This document shows positions 36,408-48,700 of a stretch of DNA of 64,000 nt, piece after piece; the first letter of the stretch is position 1, and each line of letters opens with the position of its first letter. Position numbers and translations under genes: made by a program. This stretch comes from Silurus meridionalis (taxonomy: Eukaryota; Chordata; Actinopteri; Siluriformes; Siluridae): the NCBI RefSeq assembly GCF_014805685.1, contig NC_060896.1, positions 6,254,889-6,318,888 on the forward strand, in the 5' to 3' direction. The notes beneath the pieces are model-generated. The model made no database searches and was not told where the DNA came from. It worked only from the letters and a program-made list of their open reading frames with translations.

Positions 36408-37528
36408 TCATGTGTTTCTAGAACTTGATGGATTGACTTGACTGTCAATTTTAATCACTTCCAATCCAAGGTTGTCTACGCCATGGTCATGGTGGACGTT
36501 AAAATCTTGATGGCAGTATGCACAGTGAGCAGTTGGTACAGGTTCTACTTTGTCAAAGTTAGAAAAGTCTATGTGATATTTGCCCTCTTTACTGCGTGAG
36601 ACAATAGGGAGGAACTTGTAGCCCCAAATGATCTCCTGAGGCAGGTATGAAGTCCTGACTTGGCAGGAAAAGCTGGTGGACTCAGCTGTGCCATCCAAGA
36701 ACACCACCAACTCAAAGTCCTGCTGTTGCAGAGTGTCCACAGCCATTTGGAAGAACGGGCTTGTCTTGTCGATCACATGATATAAGGTTAAAGGACAGAC
36801 AAAGAACAAATTGTCCTTTCCAGAATCCACCATGAAGTCAATATTGACCTGCTCCATAATGAAAGTCTTCCCTTCAGGTGTGACTCTGGTCCTAATCAGC
36901 TTGCCGTAGATTTGACTGCCAAGCAGGAGGCTTTTGCGAATGTTGGCCACACGTATCTGTAAACTGAGTGAGTCCTGTTTAAAGCAGATGACGGCCATCT
37001 CACTGAAAGTGACGGCTTTGGCTACTTTCTTGGGCAAGGAAATTTTGGCTATAAGCACACCACACCAAAAGCATCCAATGATGATACCAGCAAGAACTTG
37101 AGCCATGAAGACAGTAATAGCACTTGGGCAAAGTGGGGTAATCACTCTGTAGCCAAAGCCAATAGTCAGCTGTGTTTCCACTGAAAACAGGTATGCAGTG
37201 GTTAAGTCATAGACATTGACTACACATGCAGTGTGATTAACTGATGGGTATTGCCACCACAAGTCTCCGTTACTATAGCCAACCCAGTACCAGAAAAGTG
37301 TGAAGATAAACCAACTGAAAATAAACGAGGCCACGTAGAAGAATGTCAAGGAATACCAACGAATCTGCACACAGGTAGACCAGATGTCACGCATGTAGGG
37401 AAGCAGGTACTGTATTTCATATTGCCATATTCAATGTTACAGTGGCCTTCTTTGGTTATCAAACGGATTTTATTCTTTCGTCGTTGTGGAACGCAGCATC
37501 CTAACAACTGACTTAATGACCAGGGCAT
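36408..37528 (-). pseudogene. kcnj1-like: Kir-6: KCNJ1-like channel with one frameshift and GFG filter
   Basis: Starts MPWSLSQLLGCCVPQ (ATG at 37526-37528), with acceptor CTTTGCAG just upstream. Frame is lost after IEYGNMKYSTCF at about 37397-37402, where one base is missing relative to the paralogues (a CCC run before TACATG). The remaining channel is open from 37394 to the stop at 36408: M1, Cys pair (TACVVN, LCPS), pore-helix Glu, filter LTIGFGYR (GFG at 37152-37160), M2, and cytoplasmic domain with [10 protein letters not shown] and RTSYLPQEIIWGY. GFG is natural in Kir6.x, so the filter itself may work. The PIP2 segment reads LPKKVAKAV, losing the Arg188 equivalent of Kir1.1, and the M2 rectification site is Gly. 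Likely a decaying gene, but a one-base assembly error is possible. Confidence 0.85.
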
Positions 37529-39104
37529 TTTTACGATATTTTATTTTTGTCCTGAATCTGCAAAGAGAATGCAAAAAAATGTTTTTTAAAGTGATTATAA
37601 GTGATTTCTTCAATACTACAGTATAAAAACAATTACAACAAGATTTTTGCCAGTATTACACTAAAGCTTTGACATTATTACAAAAGGAGACCATATTATC
37701 TGATATGTAATTAATGCTTTTATACTGCTTTTTTATTATTTTAGAAACAAATTATTGTAATATATACATAAATAAATAATTGGGTTTAGATGAATAGGCA
37801 ATAATAATATTATATTTATGACTTGCAATGTCACATATAAATCACATATTCAAAATTATGATAAATTATACTTACTATAATAAAAAAATTTAAAAAATGG
37901 GGTATTGTTTTGAAAGATTGATCCATGCATAGAGTCAAGTCTGTGACAACTCTGAATTGCATGAAGGTCTTTTTACAAAATTTCTTTTAACTCAGGTGAA
38001 ACATTTTACACTATGGATAAAATACCCCATGCTATTTTGATTTAGCTTAGAAACTGATTAAAAATCATAAACTCAGAGAGGAAATGTTTTCAATGGCTGT
38101 CATTCCTCATAATGTAATACTGCAAGAGGATATTAATGCACAGAATGCTTAATTATGAGTTGACCAAATGTTCATCCTTAACAATTCTCATTATCGGTGG
38201 CTTTTTTAAAATATAGCTCATTTGGCTGATATATACACCGACTGATGAGCTAAGGATTAAAGTGTTTAATAACTTTAAGAATGATCCATTGTGACACTAT
38301 TGTGTTTTAGTATGTGTTTAAAAAGACTCCTATCTTTTAAACACTTGTATGAGCTAAATCTGAAAACTTATATTGTTCGTATTCCTCTAAAATTTCAGTC
38401 TTCACACATAATGTTCGATTTTTTTATTACTAAATTACAATATTATTGACAGCTTTTTAATATCATAAAAATATACATATTTATACTATAATATGATATA
38501 ATATAATATAATATTTATAATGATAAAAATATATTATATAATATATAATATAAGTAATATCACTTGAATAAATTTAGTGATCAAATCTAAAAAAAAAAAA
38601 AAAAAAAAGAAAAAAGAATAGAACAGAAATGTCACTTCTTCAGAAAAATCTTTACAATTAGGTCATTGTTCTGTATAGACCTACCTGCTGCAGAGCTTTG
38701 CAGATATTCTGTATTTTGGCAGAAGTAGGTAGAAGTGTTCGTCAGTGCGATCTCACTCTTCAAGACTGGCCCACTTTCTTACACTTTTTCTATTCGATAA
38801 AACGTATCCCTGAATCCTTTACCAAGCTTTTGAATGGCCTCTTTATAATAGCAAGGCCTGATGTTTACCTCTAAACAGTGATGAAGAGTTCAGGTTACTT
38901 GTGCTAGGACAGTTTGGGGCTGGGCAGACAACACACAAACATGACGCATGTTGTACTGAGCAGAAATATTTTCTCAGAATGTTTTGATTTTGGAAAGCAC
39001 ATTTCTACACTACCGGTTGCATGGCCTAAACAACAGGAAGTAGAAAACATAGGGCATAGGGTGATAGGGCAATTTGCTATATCACATAATGCCTAGAAAT
39101 AAAT
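37529..39104. other. Intergenic, upstream of Kir-6
   Basis: AT-rich, with a palindromic-looking TATAATAT tract near 38470-38560 and an A run near 38590-38610. The Kir-6 first exon could not be placed. Confidence 0.4.
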
Positions 39105-39330
39105 ACATTATAAGGACAAAGGTTTATGGACACCTGACAAACCTGCATGTGCTTGTTGATTTATTCTCTATTTGCTGTTTTAATAGCCACCATTCTCTTG
39201 TTAAATCTTACCGATTTTGGTGAGTGGATGTGTGGATTTGTGAACATTCAGCCACAATCGCATTAGTGAAATCAGATTCTGATGTTGGTGAGGAAATCTG
39301 GGGTTTAGTCGATGTTTAAAGTCAGCGAGG
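39105..39330. mobile_element. Decayed Tc1-type repeat fragment
   Basis: ATTATAAGGACAAAGGTTTA, GGACACCTGACAAACCTGCA, TGTGGATTTGTGAACATTCA and CCACAATCGCATTAGTGAAA resemble, in order, the end and inner part of a dispersed fish Tc1-like repeat. Other pieces of the same family lie at 7590, 42250 and 58760. Confidence 0.6.
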
Positions 39331-40417
39331 CTGATTATTTGTGCTGATTTGGGATATTATCATGAGAAAGCATGCCTTGTGTACAACCTATTTTTTTAAC
39401 AAAGTTTAAAAAAACATCTTTTTTTAACAAAGTTTTCTTAGACTTTCGGTTATTTGATTCTATTGAAAGTTCACCTTTTTGTATCACGGGCAATAAAAGG
39501 TGAAAGAAAAACCGGACTCAACAGCCCATTGTGTGAATGGCAACTGGATACCTTTTTCTTTTATCCTTTAAAATATATTTTTTTATTTTTTTCCATAAAA
39601 ATTTAGACAAATAAAAGTGCTGAGTGGGCTAGAAGTGACCTGGAACAAATTTGTTTTTTTAGAGTTTTTTTTTTAAAGGCTATAAAAGGTGTTTCTAAAA
39701 GCCTTAGACTTCCTTTCTTCTGAGTTGCCAAACACATTGTTTGTTGACATTGTTTAGATTCTATTGTTTCTGATTCCGGTTTCCAAGAAAAAAAGTCTTA
39801 CTGTTTAGTTATTATAATAGATGCCCCTATGTTTTGTTGTCACCAAACAAGAAAGAACACATACATAAATACAGTATATCATAACCGAATCATAAAATGT
39901 AAAAAATTAAAATACATTTGTCTTTATTTCCATCATGTTCTGTGTTTTCAGAGAAAAAAATTATTAGTTTGCATACAAAGAAAGTGATTTACATGAGATG
40001 AGAGGATTTAAGGTGTGATGGAAGAGTACCATCCATTTTTAATCCATAAATTAGGAAATTTGCTGTAAGCATTTATCTTTCTTATTTAAATATAAAACAC
40101 TTGTCTTTGTTTGTCATGTTTGTCAATTCATTTTTCTAATACGTTTGCTACATTTATCAGTAATACATTTAAATAAATAATTAGTTAAATAAATAAACAG
40201 TTATTAGTTAGTTATTATAATAATAAGTTATTAGTAATTACTTTCATCATATAGTCTTGATTTGCAATAAATATGTCCCATGATGAATGAAATAAATAAA
40301 AAATATTTAAATCAAAAATAAGAATAAAATTAGTTTTAAACATTTATTTTAAATAGTGAAATAGAATTAGGAACACTGAAACAAGACAACAGCTTTCAAA
40401 TACATTAAGGTCATATA

Positions 40418-40420
<3 letters not shown>

Positions 40421-40492
<72 letters not shown>
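40421..40492. repeat. (TA)n microsatellite
   Basis: About 70 bases of TA repeat. Confidence 0.97.
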
Positions 40493-40495
<3 letters not shown>

Positions 40496-40562
40496 TTTTT
40501 TATCAGGTCCTTTTCATATAATGTTGATATCAATATTGATACGGATAATTATAAGCAATGTT

Positions 40563-40566
<4 letters not shown>

Positions 40567-40617
<51 letters not shown>
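40567..40617. repeat. (GT)n microsatellite
   Basis: About 50 bases of GT repeat. Confidence 0.97.
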
Positions 40618-40618
<1 letters not shown>

Positions 40619-41498
40619 ACATAAAGCACTTCACAAAAATCTTATTTCAGAAAGTACAGATGATCCAATGATACATTAGTTCTATTCCTGGTACATTAAT
40701 ACATATTAAACTCCATTATTTAAAAAATTAAAGGTAGTACTGACATTTTATTATGAGAATCGATTCTCTCAGTACATTCAGTATCAAAACTATTTTATAC
40801 TTTAAGACATCTCTACCTAATACTTCATACTGTACTTGATGTAGTTGAAACATTAGCTAAAACAAAATATTTGAGCTCAAAAATAATCTCTTAAATTAAA
40901 TTAATTTAGTAAGAGCAGCAGTGGCTCAGTGACTGTTCCCATGACCTCAACTTCTCAATAAACACGTTTATACAAAGAAATAAATTTCACTTTACTCTAA
41001 AGTATAGTGACAAATGAAAGCTTTCTAAATAAAGACTTTCTTCTTTATTGTTCTATTTGGCCCACTAGTGTATGGGTAATTTAAAGCATGGTACAACTAA
41101 CATGCAGGAACCAGCATCTGAATCCACTGTTTATATGAAACGTTATGGTGGTTTAGGTTAGAGTTAAGGAACGGGGGGTTTGTACCCGTTCTGACAATTT
41201 CATTAATGTAAAATTGAGTGAAATAATAACATTGCACTGCCTGCACTAATTTGAAAACATGTTCACCTGGAAGCACTTGAATGCCTTAATGCTCATGTGC
41301 AACAAGAAAGATATTCTTATGACCTTGGATAATGATATTGATACTGATACTGCTAATACAGTGATCATCATCATCATCATTCAAGTTGCTAAGCTGAGTT
41401 CATTGCTACAAAAAGACATGCTGACATTTAAAAAGATATTTATTACATCTACACATTTTTATTCAGCAGATAGTTTCATACAGTAGAAACCTATTGAT

Positions 41499-41670
41499 CA
41501 CCCGTAACATTAAAACCACCTGCCTTATGTTGTGTAGGTCTCAATTGTGCCACAAAAACAGCTCTGACCTATCAAGGCATCGACATTACAAAACCAAAAA
41601 AAGGGTTCTATGCTGTGGGATCTGACACCATTGCATTATCAGCAGACCTTTTTGTGAGGTGGAAGAATCC
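41499..41670 (+). mobile_element. Interspersed repeat (GATCACCCGTAACATTAAAA type)
   Basis: GATCACCCGTAACATTAAAA, CACCTGCCTTATGTTGTGTA and CAAAAACAGCTCTGACC are recognisable as the start of a very common fish interspersed repeat. The copy is decayed and truncated. A related end (CAATCAGGCCTAACTTTATT) appears at 49920. Confidence 0.6.
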
Positions 41671-42089
41671 GATCTATGAAACAGACTTAATATATAGTAA
41701 ATTTTAATAGAAGGCTTTAAATGGTCGACTTTGCGGCAATGTAAACAGGCTGTCATAAATGATGTAAATAATTGTGTATATTGTAGAAAAGCTCAAATGT
41801 GCATGCTAGACCAAATATTATTACTGTAAATTATCATTGCAAATAAATTGTACAATTTCTAACCCATAAGACATAACGAACTAACCAGATTAAGCAGGTT
41901 GAGCTATTGAGTCTTTCAATCCATAGGAGATGGATTCACAGTACCAAAAATGACATATTATAGTATACCATAAAGAACAGCATCAATAGGCACAATACTG
42001 GTCTCACATCATTACGGGCTGACTAAAAGCGTTCTGGGACGAAGGATGACTGTTGTTTGTGTAAATTGTTCTCAAGTTTTTAGATAGGG

Positions 42090-42140
42090 TTTCCTGGTGG
42101 TCTAGTGGTTAGGATTTGGCCGTCGCGGCCCGGGTTAGAA
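42090..42140 (+). pseudogene. tRNA-Glu-like fragment, anticodon arm missing
   Basis: TTCCTGGTGGTCTAGTGGTT with AGGATT matches the 5' half (A box) of tRNA-Glu, and GTCGCGGCCCGGGTT the 3' half (B box). About 8-10 bases that should hold the anticodon loop are missing, and the acceptor 3' strand is absent. Either a broken tRNA-Glu gene copy or the head of a tRNA-Glu-derived SINE. Not a functional tRNA. Confidence 0.75.
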
Positions 42141-42249
42141 GAAATCATTCGTTCTCATGTTTTTAGTTACCAGGAGCCCTCTATGGGTCATTCAAGGTAT
42201 GACATAAAATGTAAGATGTGAATGCACATACAAGTATGTACAGTATATC

Positions 42250-42540
42250 GAAATAAAATACACTAATTTACCCAAAGTGTATAGACCCCTGACTATCACA
42301 CCCATATATAAACCATGCCCAAACTATTGCCATAAATTTTGGAAGCACACAATATTAGTGAATGTCTTTTAATGTTTTAGCTTTACAATTTCCCTTCAAA
42401 GAAACCAAGAAACCCAAATCTGTTCCAGCATTAGGATACCAATATGACCAAAATTAGGTCCATGAAAACATGGTACTGCCAAGATTGGAATAGAAGAACT
42501 TGAGAATCCAGACCGCCACAGTCACCTCGCTAATTCTCTT
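42250..42540. mobile_element. Decayed Tc1-type repeat fragment
   Basis: GACCCCTGACTATCACACCC, TTTTGGAAGCACACAAT, ACAATTTCCCTTCAAAG and GAACTTGAGAATCCAGACC follow the order of the same dispersed family as 58760-59030, where GTTGGAAGCACACAATTG is shared. Non-coding. Confidence 0.65.
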
Positions 42541-43110
42541 TTGGCTAAGTGATCAAATTCCCACAGTCATGTTCGAAAAACTAATGGAAAACCTTTCTGG
42601 AATCGTGGAGGTTATTATTACAGCAAATTTAGAAATGGTTGGTCTCCAAACATATTTGAATGTAATGGTCAGGTGTCTACAAAGATTTTTTAGGTAATGC
42701 AGACATGAACCTGGGCATCTAATTATTATGTGCAATGCCTGAGATTTACGACAATATGAATAGAGCTTAGTAAAAATTGTTACTTGAGATTCAACATCAA
42801 ATGTAATAAGACAGTGGGTATGAAAAGTGTATTGCAAAGTTAGAGCTGTGTCATTGTTCAAAGCTCAAGAAGAGTGAAATCTTACTAGAAATAATCTTGG
42901 CTAATGAAGTGTTACCTAAAACAAGTTCCTTTTATTTAGCGCATTTCTCACACCAAGGGGTCACTCAGTTGCAAACTTTTGGGATGTGTTTGTTCTGGCT
43001 CAGATGTTTATTATGCTGCAATCCAGTGATAAAGTAAAAAAAAGACAAGTGAAAAAAAACAACACCAGCTTGTATTGCAAAGTTCACATTTCTAAGTACT
43101 GTTGGCTTTA

Positions 43111-45687
43111 TCAAACCGCTGATGTCAATGAATGCGTTTCAACTTTTTGCTCCTGAGGTATTGGTAAGGTGCTCTCAGGGCTACACAGATGAATCCAGCG
43201 CTGTGAAGAGATTCAACTTATTATTCCAATGATAAAATGGGTTATAACTGAATACAATTAACCAGAAAAAAAAAACTTTTTTACTGTTATATAATGAGGT
43301 ATTTCTATTTTAAAAAGCATTTATGAAACTAAAATCAAGGATGCAAACTTGTGCACAGCTATTCAACTGTAATACACATTATCACATCGACTCATCTATT
43401 TATAGCAATTATAGCAATGTTATATCAGAACAAATTCAATTTTATCTGTAAATAAATGTAGTTACTTATAAATGTACATAGTTTGTATTTAAGTAAGCAT
43501 ATTGCTTTTCCCCTGCCTTCAATATTAGAGAGTATTTTGTGAGTATGCATGACATATAATTCAAATATGCATTGTGTAACTCTACAATGCGGCTTGAAGA
43601 TTAAGTTCTTCCAATCATGAAAAACCTTTGTGTCTATCCTCACCTCTCTGAGAGTCCCTTTCAATGTGCAAAGGCGGACCAATGCCCATCCAGGAACCAG
43701 CAGCATGGAAGAGAGAGCCATCAACCAGCCCAGAGTGTACGCCCAGTCTGGGTACACATACCCGCGGTTGTATTTCAAAGGCTGATAATCAACAAGGGAA
43801 TATATAAAACATACCTTGGGACAGAGAGAAAAAAATTATGGTTACTTTAAAATAATTATGAATATGTATTGGATATGACAGTAGGCATATTTTCTTGCAC
43901 AGTTCCCACTATCTTAACACCTCTCTCATAAGCACCACTATTTAATTATTTTTGTGGTATAAATGTGTTCGCTCAAATACACACAGTAAAATGGTACATG
44001 CAAGTGTAGCAAGTGTAAGTTAGTTTTGTCTGACTGGTAAGACGGTCGAATTTTCTGAACTAACATGACATAAATGTGTAAAGATGTTATACACTTTTCC
44101 AAATCTACAGCTTTCCATTACTATAGAACTTAATATATTCTTTAGCCAAGATTCAAGCAAACAAAGCTTACCAGTAAGAGTAAAGGGGTGACATATTTCC
44201 AGCACATCTTAAAGATGATGTTGGGGTATGACCCTGTCATATCTTCAATGATCTCAGACATTCGGTCAGCACCTTGCAGAATTGAGGTCATAAAATAGAG
44301 TGGATATGAAGAAGTATTTATTCATTTTTTGTTAATATATATAATAATAAAGGCATACATCTGTCTCGCCATGTGTGAATAGAATAAATGATCAGTTTTT
44401 GTTTGTTACTGTTCTACAGGACAGTTTTCATGAAATACTTTTTTTACTATGCACATAAGGACATGACAATTATGGGAAATTGCTCCTGCATTTATTGAAA
44501 TGTAGAGAATCTGGAAAAAAAATCATTGAAATTACTGTAATTCCTTAATTTTCCTTATGAGTAACATAACAAATGGACAAACGGACATCCATTCAAGCGA
44601 TTACATTGATAATACTGGATATTTGGCCAGGCCTCTCTTGAAAAAAGAGATTCTATATCTTAATGAGACTAACCTGGTTAAATAAAGGTTAAATAAAAAT
44701 AAAAAATATTATTTTATGCCACTCAGTCTAAAATTCAGGCATGGGTTTGAAACTTTTTTGGTCTAAGCTTTCCTTTACTTAAAGACACCCTATTGCCTTT
44801 ATCTTTTGCCCTAAAGGCTTTTCACATTATTACCTTGGGAAGACTCATCCAAATTAGAAGCAACTGAAATTTTTTTTTTTTTTTAATATTTAAGGAAATC
44901 TTTGTCTATGATTCAAATATTTTAGGAAAATTATCTTATGCAAAATCTATTAAAGAGCTATGATCACAAAATTTACATGTTGTAAATTATTATACAAATG
45001 ATTAAAGGTTCTTTTTCTTTTTGCACTGAACTATGAAATTATTATGAAATTACTTCAATTTTATGAAGTAAAATTGAAAAATTAATAGTCACTTTTCTAA
45101 TTGTTTAACTGAGGTGTTGTTTTAACCCACCAAAAACCCAGCCCACTGCCAAGCACTGAAACACACAGATGAAGACAATGCATGCTCCATTACAGGCATA
45201 GTAGTCAAGCAGCTGAAACACATACATCCCCCCCTGCAGGAGACAAGGACATGGCATTAGAAAAGAAAATGCAAATGCTAGTAGTAATAACACATGGACT
45301 GAATTTTATATTCTACTGCTATAATGACTTCCTTTGACTATTGGTACCTGTAAATGTACCACATTCAAAAACACATTCACCAACTTCTATAAACAGATGA
45401 ATGACCTCAAGGTGATTAACTTATTTAAAACATAATGCATAAGTATGCTTCTTCATTTACTTTGTGCCTTTTTATAATTTTTCCTCACCTCTGTGACCAT
45501 TATGAATTGGCTGAAAAAACAGAAAACACAAAAGAGTAGTAGGAAAATCTCTCTGCGTCCGGTTCTTCGCAGAATTGTGGGAAACATGTCTGTCACTGAT
45601 GTAATGATCACCTCCATTGTAAGAAACTGGATCACAGGACAAATACAGCAGTATGATGAAACAATAGCAGGTGTTCATGTGTGTGTA

Positions 45688-45724
<37 letters not shown>

Positions 45725-48700
45725 TTGCACCTGTGTATCCAGACCCAGAAGAATAATCATAAAGAAGAAGCACACAGCCCACAGCTGAGGAAGAGGCATC
45801 ATAGCAATTGCCTGGGGATATGCTACGAAAGCCAGGCCAGGACCTGAAGAAGAGACTTGATCATTTCTTAGGGTAAAATGTATTTTAATATAATTAAAAA
45901 CACTTCAACATATCATAAACCTGTATATATAACAGGTAATACCTGACTCTGCCACATCCTCTATAGGAACACCTTGTACATGAGCCATGAATCCTAGAAC
46001 CGAGAACACTGCAAAGCCTGCAACAAAACTGGTACCACTGTTCAGCAGACACAGCCAAAAGCAGTCTCTATAACATAAACATAAGTCTATGAATTGCAAG
46101 AATTGCGAGTTGAACTTCAAGTATACTTTTAAGTATACATTTGTATAAATACAATAATTTTAACCCAAACTTGGATGCCTCAGACAGAAGCGTTCAGGTA
46201 TATTTGACAGGTTACCTGTAGCAGTTGTTGTTGTATTGGTTGTAGCTTCCTAGCACAGTCATAACACCAACACCAATACTGTATGAGTAGATAATTTGAC
46301 TGGCTGCCTCCATCCATACCTGCATACCCACACAGACAAGACAAAGAAATTAACAACATCAGTAAGTACCAAGCTTCTGTTTCATTTGGCAAGAGTTCTT
46401 AAAGATTTCTTTGCTTCAAAATATAACATTCAAAATGGGGTGGGTTATAAGGCCATTTCCAAAAAAATAATAAATTTAAGCTTTTTACATTGAGAAACGA
46501 ATGCACAAATAGAGTCTTCAAGACAGTTTTTTTTTTTTTTGGTGTACATACCTTCAAATTTAAAGATCAGATTGTTTAATATTACATGTGACCTAAACAC
46601 CTCTGTTAGCACATTAATGCTTATGTTTATGTTTGCGGTGTTGGAGGACAATCTTTTTGACTTGTTTTGCAGCCACGAGACTGAGAAAACTTGCCTTAAT
46701 TGAGATAATAATAAACTCCAAAATTATATCACAAGGTTCTGGAGAAAAAAATGTGATGCCATCTGATTAATAGAGGCAAAATTGAAGGAGGGTAAGTTTT
46801 ATGATTCGCATGACTTTTTCTATTTGCATGTAGTGCAGTTGCAGCACCTGAGGCCCCAAGAGTCGTTGGAAGTCTGGATAGAGGTAGAATTTAACACCCT
46901 CCATTGCTCCAGGCAAAGTCAGTCCACGAATTAGCAACACCAGCAGCATCACATAGGGAAATGTAGCTGTAAAATACACAACCTGAGCACAAAGTATATA
47001 GAATTATATGATTTAATTTTTATGCTATACCGCTTTATAACTATACATATAAATATGTTATAATAAAGTAATTTACAGCTAAATATGTAGCAAAAATATA
47101 TAAACACACTTTCCCTGTAGACTTGACTCCTTTCCAGATACAGAAATAGCAGATGATCCACATTGCAATTAGACACAAAAGAATTTCCCAGTTAACTTTT
47201 CCCACATCTTCAATGCCTTTAGAGATTGATAGCACTCTTCTCCTGTGGGGTATATGTGATAAAATTTGTATTTAATTACTGGCTAATTTAGAAATATTGA
47301 ATTTATTTCATAGTATTATTGATTTATAAGCCAAAGCATGATGCATCTGCTACCATTTTTAATGTAAAGACCTTTCCTTTATTTTCCCCTTTCATGTGAT
47401 GGCATTTAGGATTAATTTCCATTTGCATTCATTAACACAATAAAATTAACTTAATTTGTTTTTCCCAATTGACAATATCACTTCATAAAGCATATTTGAA
47501 TGATCCTGCTGCTCCTGTTTCCATAAAGCATGGTTTATGATCTGACCAGGACTGCTTTAATAATTACAGGCCAATCACCAAACTAAATATGTAGGTATTC
47601 TGTCAGATCTGTATTGACTTAGATTTGTCTCTTCAATTTGAAATTGGACTTGTATGAGGATTTGAGCTATCTTAAACATTGGCTAAATATGGATTTGGTG
47701 TCAAACAAGATTCAAAATGTTTTTTTTTTTTTATTTTATTAAATTTAACAAGGAAACATTTCCTTTTCTAGAAAATTTTCACAGGAGTTAAAAGCAAAGC
47801 TTAACCTTAAAAAGGATTTGATGGTTTTCTGTTTCTATCTTTCTTGTCTTGCTTTTATTTGAAGTTGGCCTCAACTCTCCTTAAGACGTGGTCTTGACCT
47901 GATCTCTGATTAAGATTTGGATTTTTCTTGGACTTGATAAAAGCAGTGTTAATAAATGACAGCCCTTCTCCAAGCACACTTTTCTTGCCACTGTGGCAAT
48001 GACAAATTTTATTTCAGATACATGTGTATGCCACTTACTCCCAAAATTCAGTAGCTGATGTCGTTGAGTTCATTTGCCTTGTCCAGTTAAGATTATCTCC
48101 AATAGCTATACAGTTATCTAAAAAAAGAGTCAATGCGATTTGCACAAGTGGGTTTACACACACTTACAGATTTTATATTTAACAGCTTAGGGCACTATTG
48201 ATTCCACTTTATACCTGTGTTCCAGATATTGTCACAGCTGGCCCAGGGAAGCTGAAACTTGAAGGATAAGACCAAATAAAGCAGTGCCCAGGCGAGTATT
48301 ATGATGTAGCACATGCAGCTATAGAGTTCAATCAACTGACAGGCATATCCAACACCTGACACAGTACAAAAAGTCAATCATTTAAGACATTCTTAATATC
48401 ACAAGAGGTAAAACATTATCTCATATTGAAATATTTCCAGTTTAGTCAGTCTAATATAATGCTTTTATACATACTATTTTGAACTGAAATATGTCTGTGA
48501 TTTCTTGGTTACACTATTGACAAATGTATGAATGTGTGTGTGTTTTAATCACTTTGTGATCTCAAAAGTGTCAATAAAATTCAGAAACTTGTGTTGTTCC
48601 TGCAATGTTATTTATATATATTTTTTATGTAAAATTACATAACCAGTGATTTACATATATACATATAAAAGAATAGTGTCACCCTTAGCCAGTGGACAAA

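Larger units (their letters stand above)
39331..41498. other. Intergenic with microsatellites
   Basis: Two kb without a gene. Contains a TA repeat (40421-40492) and a GT repeat (40567-40617). No exon-like segment recognised. Confidence 0.5.

Noticed and set aside
37152..37160. GFG filter of Kir-6 as an aberrant filter
   Set aside because: Kir6.x (and EAG/hERG) channels naturally use GFG, so this change alone is not evidence of lost selectivity.
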